Position numbers and translations under genes: made by a program. From Piper betle (Eukaryota > Streptophyta > Magnoliopsida > Piperales > Piperaceae), in assembly GCA_033002965.1 (NCBI GenBank), contig JAURVB010002625.1, positions 20,374 to 84,373 of the forward strand: a stretch of DNA of 64,000 nt, read 5' to 3'. Position 1 is the first letter of the stretch, and the number at the start of each line of letters is the position of its first letter. The notes under the pieces are model-generated. The model was given only the letters and a program-made list of their open reading frames with translations, did no database searches and was not told where the DNA came from. Positions 11,851 to 22,733 of this stretch are shown one piece after another.

Positions 11851-14521
11851 AGTTGCAAGTCTAGTGTTAAGTGTTAAAAGTATACAATATTTACCCATAT
11901 TTTTAATGTGATTTTATACTTCCTAGGTATAATCATTATTAATTAGGTGATATTTCTCGTTATATTCAAGTTAATTAATATGTTATGAGATACACTTAAT
12001 TTTGGAGTTTTAATGCAGAAAAAGATGAAACAAATTAAGCTTAGGACTTGTTGGTTAGAGCATTGGACCCCACCCATTGATGGCTACAATTTTTGGTGTT
12101 GGTAAAGCTCGATGAGGATCGCTATACATAGCTTTGGTGCAATTGTCGGGGAGTTGGAAACTTCATCGGACATCATAATCAGTTAGTCCACATTGAGTTG
12201 TGGAATTCTTCTTCAAATTATTGTATCTCCTTGGTATCCCATCTTCTATATAAAGGGGTGGTCATTTGTTGTTTGATATATCTCAACTCTTGGCTTAGAA
12301 GTAGTTCTAGTTTTTGTAATAATTTTCCTTTCATAATAAGAAGTAGTTTTTCTTTATATTGTTTTTTATTTTTATTATGGAGTAGTCTTTTATTTTGGTC
12401 TAGAGAAGAATGGAACTTAACATGGTTTAATTGAATTCATTTCAACCTCTTACTCTTTCATTCGACCGGATTGTTTGAATTATTATGTTTTTAATGCTAA
12501 GAATAGATTGATCGTCTATTTCTTAGATCACGAGGTTTAATTAGATTTTGGGAGAAATTAATTAGATTAATCATTGATAATTCATCATACGACAAATCTT
12601 TTGACTTGTTTGTCATTGTAGTCGGAAGATACACAATACTGTATGCTATTGTAAGGTAAATTTTAATGCATTATTTTATTGATTAATTAATCATCATTAG
12701 GAGGTAGAAATTGAGGCAAAATAAAAGAAGCATGAAGGAGCAAGAGCCATCATGTAATATAATTATCCTACATCGACAATTCGACGGAATAGAAGATAAG
12801 AGTAAGATGTGATGAATATTAAATTCATATTAAGGAAAATTCGACTCTAGAAAAATTGTATCATTATAACTCTTTCTTTAATTTAAAGTTATTACTTAGA
12901 TTTAGTTAAGTCGGATGTTTTTGTTTTGTTCTTCATTTTATTTTCTTTAATTAATTTAAGGAAATTCATCTCTTTGTGGGACGATACTCAAACTACATCA
13001 TTCTATTACTTGTTTCGACTATGTATACTTGCATGTTATTGAAAGTATTCTAACATTTAGTCCGGAGGATGCCTAGGGAGCTAGGGTTTGGCGGTTGTTC
13101 CTAGTCATCCTGCGTCCAAGACAGATTGTTGGGGCTATCCGAGTGGTGGAAACAACTTACCAATACTAATCCATGTTATAGCTGCAGGCAAGATCAAGCT
13201 GTGGTGCATCAAGTCTGTCGGGTGACCAGGGGTATGAGTGAGGATGGAGTCGAGCAAGTATCGGTACTTGATAGAGTGTAGCACGAAGGGATGATCGGTA
13301 ATGGGTACCGAGCATGCCACTACATAGGCATCGATAAACCTCAAGATGACGGGTTCTAGGTAGCGAGCAAATGACCGAGCAAGCGACGAACAACATATCA
13401 GTGGAGCGAGGTTAGGGGCAACCAAGCGTACCGATATCCAGTGCCGAGCAGTGTGTGAGCAAGCAATGCCGAGCAATGCACGAGTGAGCAGTGCCGAGCA
13501 ATGTCGAGTAATGCCGAGCAGTGCCGAGCGGTAGCATGCGAGTAGTGAGCTACAAGTGGGCACTGAGCGCACGGATCCAAATAGCAGTACAGGGGCACGA
13601 GCGCATACGGGATGACCGAGCCAAATACCGGCGCAGCAGTATTTGCCTGAGGTTGGCGAGCTTGCACAGGATTCCTAGCGGGAGTAGGAATGCCAACACT
13701 TGGAGTGAGCATTCTGCTGGAACGCTGAGAGAAGAAGTTTCAGTTTTTGGAGCAAGCAGTTTGTTGGAATGCCGAGAGGTTGGAGTGTGGCCGAGAGTGG
13801 GCTGGGGTCAAACCAAGAGGGTTCGACCATGCAACCAAGGGCGCCGAAGGATTTGTTTGATCAAGAATTGCCGATAAGATTTGCTGATGTGTTGAGATCT
13901 TATGCAAACCAGCGGAGAATAGTTGGTTGCAACAAATTTCAGATATGGATATCCTTGGACATTAAGGGTAAACATGATCATCAAAAGATATTTTGTTGAA
14001 ATCTTTGGAGATATGGATAAACACGGATTGGAGCCTACATAAAGAGACATCCCTCTTGTGTAGAAGGAAACAAACGTGAATTGCTATGAATCTCATGGTG
14101 GAGAAGAGATAACCATGATCGTGCAAGGAGACACTTGAAGTTGTCACGACCAATTCTTCGAGTCAAGGGCTAGAACTTCAAGGGGACTAGCGGAGTAGTT
14201 GTTTGTTGGGATCAAGGTACACAATTCCTATTCCATGACCTGATTGTATTTCTAGCTGAGGAGAAATTACATGTAAATAGGCCGACCAAGGGGTGGCATG
14301 GGGTTTGTGAGGACTTATTGTGAGTGGGGTACTCATAGTCATCACAGCCTCCCTATCGGGAAAGGAGGCACGCCGTGGGGTTTGCATGTCCACGGTAGCC
14401 AAGTAGTTAGGGGTAGATTGTCCACTTGTTCTTTTGTTTTTAGTTAATGAAATTAAGGTTGGAGTAGGGGCTCCGTAATTGTATGGTGTCAACATCATCG
14501 TCGTGTTAGGCGTGGTACCGA
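11851..14521 (+). repeat. 3' LTR of the chromodomain element, truncated and interrupted
   Basis: It starts AGTTGCAAGTCTAG (the mirror copy keeps TGTTGCAGG at 28569) and resumes at 13056 after the nested family B LTR. From there it matches the 5' LTR up to about 14521 (ggcgtggtaccgat). The last ~360 bp of the LTR are missing. Beyond it ccgtaattgtatggagtagg is partly duplicated. Confidence 0.8.
11865..13055 (+). mobile_element. Family B solo LTR inside the 3' LTR
   Basis: It runs from TGTTAAGTGTTAAAAG to TATTCTAACA. The flanking pentamers are TCTAG (11860-11864) and TTTAG (13056-13060), a duplication with one change. The mirror copy at 27365-28555 has the matching flanks, so this insertion predates the palindrome. 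It has no internal coding region. Confidence 0.87.
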
Positions 14522-16475
14522 TTCCGTAATTGTATGGAGTAGGGGCTCCGTAATTATATCATACTTTTTTATATAGATATTTTCTAAAATATATATATTC
14601 CTTTTTGAATTATTTCGCTTATTAAAATGTTTCCTTGTGTCATGTGGTGCATATTCTATTTGATTTTATAGTATTTTATCTTGTTTTTTAAAATTATATG
14701 TATAAATTGTAATTATTCATACACTTACAATTAGAAGTCAACTTAACCATACTTAATTAATTCACTTTGTTAGGAAATTTAAAACATTTTAAAACTTTAA
14801 ATCAAATTTGACAAAATCTTTTTTAATTATTTTTGGAATTTTTAATTAAATAAATTATAAATTTTGATAAAGATGGAAAATAATAATTGATAAAACACGT
14901 ATTTTTTTATTAATTATAGGATTTTTTAATTAATTAAAGATAAAAAATATGCCTTTATCCTTTATTTAATTAAATTTCAAGTTTGAAAAGATGGAAAATA
15001 GGAGTTAATATTATATTATAAAATTTTCATTAAGTACAGGATTTTTATTCAATTAAATTACATATCGGGTAAAGATGAAATATAGAAGTTGATAAACACA
15101 TATTTTTTTATTATATTAGTAATTTTTTAATTAATTAAATTACAAATTCAATAAAGATGAAAACATGAGTATAAACACATTTATTTTTTATAATTTCAAA
15201 TTTGTTAATTAATTAACTTATAAACATGATAAAGATAGAAAATAGAACTTGATAAATACATATTTTTCTTATTATTATTTCGGAAAATTTTAATTAATTA
15301 AATCACAAATCCGGTAAAGATAGAAAATAAAGATTAAAAAACATTGTAGCATTAATCTGTAAATTTCATGTTGGGGACACTTTTATGAAAGAGCCTGAAT
15401 AACAATGGGATTCAAGGCTGCATTAAGAATCTTTGTTTGAAAGATTTTTAAGGGCATAACTAACCACGGGACTCTACATATGAGTTATATTTCGATTAAG
15501 CCTGGGATGTGGCTTGACAAAAATGAGCCAAACTAGTTGTCTGTGCATAATGATCGGTGAGGTTCAGTTGATCAGATAGAAAGCTTACCATTGGCGAATT
15601 TAGTACATCAACTCAATGAGTCATGAGGTGGGTTTGTCTTGGAAAGTAAAGACAATGGTCATCTGTATTGGGCTCTACCAATTTCTGAGCTGGTGGCGAC
15701 CTGCTTATGTATGTATAAAAGTTTTGTTTCTAAGCTATGAATAGAATAGTTGCCATCGTTTGGTCATAAAACTTTCTAGGTAACCAGGAGCCTCAACGTA
15801 CTTAGACCCAAAAAGAAAAAAAGACCCATAAAAGTGATCCACAGTTGTTGCCAACTGCCTTGCCCTATTGATCATATAAGCTATAGTCACATTCCACAGA
15901 CTACATATTTATACCATGACAACTAGTGGCATAAAATATAGCAACTCATTGAAAGAAGTACATATTTATACCTAGCTGTATTACTTGTTAACTGCTAAGC
16001 TTCCATAGTGCATCAAATCAGCAAATGAGCAATTAGCATGAGTTCAAAGAACGCTGGCCTATTTATGCATTCTTTTGGAGAAGTATTTATGTGAAACAAA
16101 CTTTCACATTACCAAAATTTGCCACCAATCAAAATCCAACAAAAACCCAAATTATATGTGTTTTATTAATTTTAAACTTTATTGAAAATTAATGATTTTT
16201 TGAAATTTGTGATTGGTCCCAAAATTATTGCCAAATAGATTGGGAAAAAAATGTAATTACCAAAAAAATACAAGCACGTAACATACAATGCAAATACCTT
16301 TCTTTGACGTTGGTCCCTCTCGGATTGGTTGCTTTTTCGCGCCGTTTTTGAACGCACTCCTCGATAGGTGCCTCAATTCATCCGAAGTTACCAAAACGCC
16401 CCGACGCTCGGCCTGAGTAGCAGATACAATTTAGTCATTCCACTCAAAAATCAAATCATTCCCCCCACCACCTCC
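14522..16475. promoter_or_regulatory. AT-rich upstream region of the left FLA gene
   Basis: This is the 5' flank of the FLA gene and is present on both arms, so both copies carry the same proximal sequence. About 14780-15345 is a degenerate tandem repeat of roughly 90 bp containing AATTAATTAAATTACAAA, then TAAAGATGAAAAATAG, then a run of T. About 15360-16340 has no recognisable gene or transposon. I cannot place a TATA box or transcription start with confidence. The stretch just before the start codon is pyrimidine-rich and is presumably 5' UTR. Confidence 0.5.
14780..15345. repeat. Degenerate ~90 bp tandem repeat upstream of FLA
   Basis: About six diverged units share a core of AATTAATTAAATTACAAAT, a spacer of TAAAGATGAAAAATAG type and a T-rich stretch after AAACACAT. 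The inverse copy is at about 25075-25640. Unit number appears the same on both arms. Confidence 0.65.
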
Positions 16476-17684
16476 ATGGCACCGCCGCCCTGCCTCCCCC
16501 TCGCCGCCCTCCTCACCCTCGCCGTCCTTTTCTCCGGCGCCGCAGCTCACAACATCACCAACATCCTCTCCTCCCGACCCCGGTACGCCCGCTTCAACAC
16601 CTTCCTCTCCGACACCAAGGTCGCCGACGACATCAACCGCCACCAGACCATCACCGTCCTCGCCCTAGCCAACCCCGCCGCCTCCGCCCTCGCCGACCGT
16701 TCCCACTCCGACCTCAAGGCCGCCGTCGCCCTCCTCGTCCTCCTCGACTACTTTGACCCTGCCAAGCTCCGCCACCTCCCCGACGGCCCCGTGACGTCCA
16801 CCACCCTCTACCAGACCACCGGGCTCGCCAACGGCTTCGAGGGTTTCGTCAACGTTTCCGTTCGCCGCGGCAGGGTTGCGTGCTTCACCTCCGCAGCAGC
16901 GGCGTCGCCAGCGTCGTCGGCGCCGTCGGACGCCACCCTCGTGAGGGCCGTCGAGTTCGTCCCCTACAACATCTCCGTTCTCGAGGTCAGCGCTCCGATA
17001 TTCCCGCCCGGCTTTTCCGCCGTATCGCCGGAGGTAAACCTCACCGCCGCCCTCGAGAAGGGCGGTTGCGGGAACTTCGCCACGCTTCTCGAGAAGACGG
17101 GGGTGTTGAGGAGTTACGAGGCGGCCATGGCGAAAGGGGTGACGGTGTTCGCGCCGGCGGATGCGGCCTTTGAGGCAGCCGGAGCGCCGGACGTCGGGAG
17201 GCTGAGCACAGACGACACGGTGGCGCTTCTGCTCTACCACGCATTGCCGGAGTACGCCCCGGCAGCGACGCTCAAATCCTCCGACAGCCGCCCCTTCTCC
17301 ACCCTGGCCTCCAACGGCGCTACGAGGTATGAGGTTTCCGACACCGTCTCTGGCGACCAGATTACCATCCACGCCGACACCACCACCTCCAAGGTGGCCG
17401 CGACCCTCTTCGACTCGCCGCCAGTGGCCGTCTTCGTCATCGACACCTTGCTCGTCCCCGGGGAGCTCTTCGGGAAAGCGCCCACCGTCCAGCCAGCTCT
17501 GGCGCCAGGACCAGTCTCTCCGGCGGAATCTGAATCATCGCCGGCTCCCTCGCCGGACGGCGACGAGCCGCTTTCGGACTCGTACGAACCTTCACTGGCA
17601 GCAACATTGTTGGAAGCTCTGGAAGCGATCGCCGTCATTTTGGGTTTGTGGGGGACGGCCATTTTGTCCCATCTTTTGACATAG
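16476..17684 (+). CDS. Fasciclin-like arabinogalactan protein, left copy
   Basis: A single-exon 402-residue FLA of the two-fasciclin type, closest by eye to the Arabidopsis FLA8/FLA10 group. Residues 1-24 are a signal peptide ending SGAAA. Fasciclin domain 1 is at about 26-175 (HNITNILSS start, TITVLAL, LLVLLDYFDP). Fasciclin domain 2 is at about 186-333 (GVTVFAPADAAF, LLLYHALPEY, VFVIDTLLVPGELFGK). A Pro-rich glycomodule follows (PALAPGPVSP, SPAPSP, about 340-360), then a hydrophobic GPI-anchor tail at 375-402. N-glycosylation sequons lie at N26, N126, N165 and N188. Such proteins sit on the outer plasma membrane or cell wall and act in adhesion and wall assembly. The start is the first in-frame ATG, with G at +4. 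It is intact, GC-rich, and faces its twin at 22734-23945. Confidence 0.95.
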   Translation: MAPPPCLPLAALLTLAVLFSGAAAHNITNILSSRPRYARFNTFLSDTKVADDINRHQTITVLALANPAASALADRSHSDLKAAVALLVLLDYFDPAKLRHLPDGPVTSTTLYQTTGLANGFEGFVNVSVRRGRVACFTSAAAASPASSAPSDATLVRAVEFVPYNISVLEVSAPIFPPGFSAVSPEVNLTAALEKGGCGNFATLLEKTGVLRSYEAAMAKGVTVFAPADAAFEAAGAPDVGRLSTDDTVALLLYHALPEYAPAATLKSSDSRPFSTLASNGATRYEVSDTVSGDQITIHADTTTSKVAATLFDSPPVAVFVIDTLLVPGELFGKAPTVQPALAPGPVSPAESESSPAPSPDGDEPLSDSYEPSLAATLLEALEAIAVILGLWGTAILSHLLT

Positions 17685-17735
17685 CATATAGCATATAGCA
17701 TATGGCATATGGCGTATAGCATTAGCATTAGCCTT
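17683..17735. repeat. Short CATATAGCAT/CATTAG repeat after the FLA stop
   Basis: Directly after the stop codon lie about five imperfect decamers (catatagcat, catatggcat) and two cattag units. The right arm has the same unit number at 22684-22738 with a single base difference. Slippage-prone DNA that has not changed in length suggests recent duplication or ongoing conversion. Confidence 0.7.
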
Positions 17736-18106
17736 TCTGATGATAAAATGCTTCGTCATTTTGCATACCCTGATCTTGATTTGTTCGTGTTAGCATTTCC
17801 GCCAATGGAATAGTTGGTTTTTTCTTTGATGATCGGGAATGGGTTTAATCTTGTGTCTTGTTTTTCGACAAGGTGGCTCCTGATTTACCTCTAATTCCAC
17901 CGAAATTCAGTTTTCGAAATATTTTTCATCCACTCAAGAGCTCAAAGTGTGTTTACACAAACTCCCATCATCGATCTAACATGAATTCAAGTTTACTTCG
18001 GTACAATTTCTAAAGATCCCATCCAAGTGCAGATTAGTATGCTCAGTTACTTCTTTAAAAATTGCAAAGCCAAGTTATCAAATTGTTGAAAGTTATGTCA
18101 AAATTT
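17736..18106. other. 3' flank of left FLA to inner palindrome edge
   Basis: This probably contains the FLA 3' UTR and poly(A) region. It matches the right arm up to ttatgtcaaaatt, where identity stops abruptly at about 18106/22313. No other feature is visible. Confidence 0.5.
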
Positions 18107-19029
18107 CTCGGGTGAGTATGTTGATAATGAGTAGGGGGAACATGAAGGATTCCCTTATCTTCTTGTCATCAAATTGATGATATGAACTTTCATGTTGTTG
18201 TATTGTTCTCTCTCGCGGAGGCGTTGATGTTCTATGTATGGAACGAACTGCGTGAGGATTTGTGTTGGTCTTTTTGGTAATTATTCAAGCTAATGTTCAG
18301 TACAGAAAGAGGAGAGGAGGATGACAACCAACGCTCCAAAAGCTGAAATGATCGTAGTTGCGTAGCATGGTCTTAATAAGCTTTTTGGTGTTATGGTAAT
18401 GCTCGCATAAATTATATCTTGGGAGAAAAATGTTAGTATAAATTATGCTAGCAATACGCTAAGTAACCTGTTCATTCTCTGGTTTCGTTTATTCTCTGGT
18501 CTGTCATGTGGAATACTGATGTCTCTGGTCATTCCTCTTTATTTTTCTTTTTTCTTTTTAAGAATAAATTGTGGTGTGGAACTTTTTTTTGAGTCCCCTT
18601 TACCAGGAGCGCCTCCAATAAATGGGGGCTATCATTCTATTTTTTTGGGAGAAAAGATTGCGAGAGGTGAAAGAACTAAAGGAAATCATTTCCTCTCATC
18701 CGAGGGCTCGGCTCATAAAAAAAATTTCCTGTATGTGCTCTTTTATATTTGGTTGATATATATATATATATTATAACAGGATGATTCTTTTTACTCTCGT
18801 TATGCTTCGGCTATCTCTTCCCATGCGGATAATTTTTACCCCTGCAAGGTAATGTCCCAAGTCATCTGATAAACACTCCCATCAACCCTTGGATAACACC
18901 AAGCACGCATGATAATACTTCCTCGCCTTCTTTCTCCACGAACTTGAGCAATAATTTGATAGAGTTTCTGTAAACCTTTTTTACCAAATTGACTTCTTTA
19001 TTCAGTTCTTTAATCAAAAAGAGATATGA

Positions 19030-19970
19030 TAATTCAATTCTAAATTGTAAAACTCATGATTTAAGTCAAAATTTTATATTAGCGAATTAATTGGTTCAAC
19101 TGTAGGTTCGAGCTGACTTAGTTTCATGACCCGCCTGTTAGTTATGCTATAACATCTGAAAAATGATAAGCAATGAGTTATCAAAGTATATGACATATAT
19201 GCAGTATTTTTTTTATATATTTGATCATAAAGAATTTTTTAGGTCGAATAACACATTATAATGTATTATAGAGCAGTTAGGTAAGTTATTTATTATAGAA
19301 TATGTCATTTTGATGTTATTGTGTGTATTTTATTTTATAGGATTTTTTCATATTTTTCTGAATTTTTTTAGAATCTGTTACGAATTGATTATTATTTTTT
19401 ACTCAAATTTTAATTTTAATTTACAAGATTACCCCTAAAACATTCACCCTGATTGTTTTCCACCAAACTCTCTTTTCCACCCCTATCCTTGTTGCTGGTG
19501 CAACCTTTGGCCTCTGCACCGCCGCCAATCAACGCCACCAACTACCGCCAAGTCATTGCCGACTAGACCCCCGCCTTCCCAGCCGCCACCCGGCCTCCAT
19601 GACGCATGGGAGCTACATGTCCCGACATTGATTCGCCGTTGTCTGCATCGCTTCGCCTCTGTCGTACCATCGAGGCCCTCCCCCTAGACCTGGCCGAGCT
19701 TTCCTCCACACACAACACTGCTGCCAAGGCTGGCCAAGGGCCGATCGGATGATCCGACTGACCAAGGCTGACTCACCTCTTTCGCCGACAATCTTTGCCA
19801 CCGCTATCGCCCACTCCACCACCACTAGAGGGTTGAGCTTGTCAAGCTAGTGCTGACCCATAGTCCCAATTGCCTCGCCAAAAATCAGATTCGCCGAAAA
19901 TTGCTCGATTATTGTCTAGTTTGTCCGACCGAACCCAATCGAACTTTAACGCAGATAGGTGCCGAACTCA
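19030..19970 (+). mobile_element. Truncated family A LTR in the spacer
   Basis: It is colinear with 30800-31600 of the intact family A LTR. Shared stretches include gagttatcaaa, the ataacac/cgcgtt region, the GC-rich block with gagcttgtcaagct-like sequence, and the gaaaattgctcg part. Both termini are missing and no duplication can be assigned. Confidence 0.7.
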
Positions 19971-21626
19971 AAAGGTTTAGGAAAATGTTGGCAAAATATA
20001 AAGTAGTATTTGGGAAAATGTTGGCAAAATATAATTGGTGTAGGTTAAAAACTCTCACAAAACATTACAAAATAAAAAAGAGGGGTTGATCCCTTTTATT
20101 TTTATCAAACAATGGAATAGAACTTCCTTGATAATTGTAATTTTATTTACTTGTGAGCTCTATCACTTTTTATTATTATAACAAAAAAGAAGTTTTATGG
20201 AAAAATTTTCATTATATTTCATATAAAAATTTCTATGGCAACTAAACTCAAAAGGGATCAATTTTCCTTTTTTATTTTTAAACGATTTGAGAAATTTGAA
20301 AGGGTGGTCTTATCATTTTATGTTTTGTCAATGTGCGCCAAACAAGTTTTTTAGCCATTGTCTTCATAATTATCTGTTCTTTCTCCAATAAGTATGTTTA
20401 AAATAATGCAACCAAACACCCTTTTAAGTTAAAGGAAAAAAGTATAACAAACTATATCTCTTTAACTGGGCGTTGAGATCCTAATGTCAAATTTTAAGTT
20501 GGATGTTCGGTGTGGAGGTTTATAATTGGTCAAAAACTGAGAAGGAATAAGGAGCTAGTCTTCCAGCCTTTTGGGCTTTTGGAAGAGGAGGTTGATTTGC
20601 TTGCTTTGATTGTTGCGGAGTGATGAACCATTTCATTTTTACCATTAGTGTAATATGTTTTATAGGGGTATGATTAAACTTGATACATCCCTCGACTAAA
20701 TCTTACGGGTAAAAGTTTGGGTAATGAATAATAGGATTTGGTTTGGAATTTTTAATTTTAATTTAGAAGAAAAATTTCTCGTTAAATTTTAAATTGAAAT
20801 TTATTTTAAAAATGCCAAAAATATATTTAAAAGTATTTTTTAATTAGCTTCACTTTTAGAGCATGTATTATTATTATTATATATTTTGAATACTTAAGTA
20901 GGTGTGCCTGCTTAAACCCAATCATTTATCATAAATAATCTGATTTCTGTTTTATCTTAATTGTAAATGGTTAGTATGGTATTTGATGATAAAAAAGTAA
21001 ATGATAAATAGTTGGATTTGATTTATAAGGTTAAGTTAAATGGTGAATTTAATTTAGACACTACCCATCTTTTTTAAAGGCAGGCAGTACCCATCTTAAT
21101 TAGAGAAGTAATGCATTTTGTGATTTTTCTACGACGGCTGGTTTGCTGGTTTGAGCCCTAAGTTAGTTCTGATCACTTACATGAACATGGAAGGAAGCAG
21201 ATCACCTTGCATGGTTTAAAATTCACATGTTTAAGAATTAGATGGAAAGATTATCAATTACATAGCATAGCAACTTCCAAATCATCCTAACTTGTATAGT
21301 AGATTCATTTCCAAACTACATTTTTTCATCCACAAATAATATTCATAAAGATAAAAGAGTTACAGGTCTTTCCCCTCCAGTTCTGTAAGATAGGCACGAA
21401 TTTCAAATACCAAAAATCAAATCAAGAACTTATCTTTTCTTATTTTCTTCAATTACCCATTTTTTATTCATCACAAAAAATTATAAATAACTCCTAAAAA
21501 TGGCACAAGAGGGGAAATTATTGCACAGATACGTTTTCGATACAGGTACGTGGTATACTCAATTCAAACAACATAACATAATAACTCATACAAAATAAAC
21601 CAACATTAATATCCTTATCCAATATT

Positions 21627-21888
21627 CTAATCAGAGAGCAATAAAGCACATGAAGCAAAAAAAAAAAAGTCTTGTGAGGCAATTATGTACATGGCCATAT
21701 AGGTTAAACCAAAAATGAACCCTAGTGTGGAAACACACAATCCTCCCCAGTACCAAAAGGCAAGCAAGCACATTTCTATCCCTCTCGGATGTTCTATCGA
21801 TGCCGGCGATGCAAACCAAACCCACAATAGCAGAGTAGAAGAAGTAGCAAAAGGACAAGGTGGCATTGGTGATCAGTGTAGAAGACTT
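21627..21888 (-). other. Possible exon-like hydrophobic reading frames, unidentified
   Basis: Two overlapping minus-strand frames (21627-21866 and 21631-21936) encode hydrophobic peptides, one containing FWYWGGLCVSTLGFIFGL and the other SFCYFFYSAIVGLVCIAG. They could be an old exon of a membrane protein or chance in AT-rich DNA. I do not recognise a family. They end next to a copia-like LTR, so any gene would be broken here. Confidence 0.2.
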
Positions 21889-22335
21889 TGTTGGAAATTG
21901 GACATAAATATATACATGAATTAGGAATTGTATCATATGTTATTATATAAGGTTGGCTAAATTAAATTGATCTACTAAAGTTAAAGGTTATGAGCCATAG
22001 AATTAAGGTGTGGAATTTAATGTGTAGATACATTTTCATAAATTCTCTTCGTTATGGGTGGAATTGAATTTATGGAACTAAGGCTATAAATATAGAGGTT
22101 ATGGTCCCTGAATTCATATCTGGTTTTCGTTCTGGTATCCCATTGTCCAGAACTTTGGTTTAGAAAACTAGTCTTGAATTTGGAAGATCCAAAACCTAAG
22201 TGATCAAGACTCTGATTTCTTTATGGCTTCAGGTACGCTTCCGCTATTTCATTTATTTATTTTATTTCTCTCGATAATTTGATATGAAATCTAAATTCTA
22301 AATAAAGTCTATCAATTTTGACATAACTTTCAACA
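21889..22335 (+). mobile_element. Putative copia-type solo LTR spanning the inner palindrome edge
   Basis: It starts TGTTGGAAATTGG and ends TTTCAACA. It contains TATAAATATAGAGG and, at about 22224, ttatggcttcaggtacgc, which I associate with the 3' part of some plant copia LTRs. The palindrome's inner boundary falls about 23 bp inside its right end. No target duplication is visible (flanks GACTT and ATTTG). Confidence 0.45.
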
Positions 22336-22733
22336 ATTTGATAACTTGGCTTTGCAATTTTTAAAGAAGTAACTGAGCATACTAATCTGCACTTGGATGG
22401 GATCTTTAGAAATTGTACCGAAGTAAACTTGAATTCATGTTAGATCGATGATGGGAGTTTGTGTAAACACACTTTGAGCTCTTGAGTGGATGAAAAATAT
22501 TTCGAAAACTGAATTTCGGTGGAATTAGAGGTAAATCAGGAGCCACCTTGTCGAAAAACAAGACACAAGATTAAACCCATTCCCGATCATCAAAGAAAAA
22601 CCAACTATTCCATTGGCGGAAATGCTAACACGAACAAATCAAGATCAGGGTATGCAAAATGACGAAGCATTTTATCATCAGAAATGCTAATGCTAATGCT
22701 ATACGCCATATGCCATATGCTATATGCTATATG

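Larger units (their letters stand above)
2766..14521 (+). mobile_element. Degenerate chromodomain Ty3/gypsy retrotransposon, left-arm copy
   Basis: The order is 5' LTR (2766-4626), primer-binding site, gag, protease, RT/RNase H, integrase and chromodomain remnants, then 3' LTR (11851-14521). This is the order of plant chromoviruses. Every coding part has stops or frameshifts, the RT core is missing, and the 3' LTR is truncated. Three younger insertions lie inside: a DNA transposon at 6462-7256, a solo LTR at 8000-10676 and a solo LTR at 11865-13055. The element is dead. The mirror copy occupies 25898-37599, so this insertion predates the palindrome. Confidence 0.88.
906..18106 (+). repeat. 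Left arm of giant inverted repeat
   Basis: Running inward, this arm is the reverse complement of 22313-41730. Pairs of positions sum to about 40420 near the centre, and the sum changes only at three large indels and some small ones. Landmarks that pair: FLA 16476-17684 with 22734-23945; solo LTR 11865-13055 with 27365-28555; gag remnant 4904-5817 with 34585-35498; LTR 2766-4626 with 35775-37599. Identity by eye is very high. The outer limit coincides with a retroelement terminus, so the arm may continue left of the window. Confidence 0.93.
18107..22312. other. Single-copy spacer at the palindrome centre
   Basis: This stretch has no inverted partner in the window. It contains a truncated family A LTR (about 19030-19970), most of a copia-like LTR (from 21889) and AT-rich DNA. 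I see no gene in about 18107-19030 or 19970-21600, where the reading frames are short and low-complexity. Confidence 0.8.

Noticed and set aside
16368..16475. Upstream extension of the FLA frame by 36 codons
   Set aside because: It begins at GTG, not ATG. The first in-frame ATG at 16476 starts directly with a convincing signal peptide.
16665..17372. Minus-strand 235-codon frame across the FLA gene (and its mirror at 23046-23753)
   Set aside because: Antisense shadow of the GC-rich FLA coding sequence; Arg/Gly-rich with no domain.
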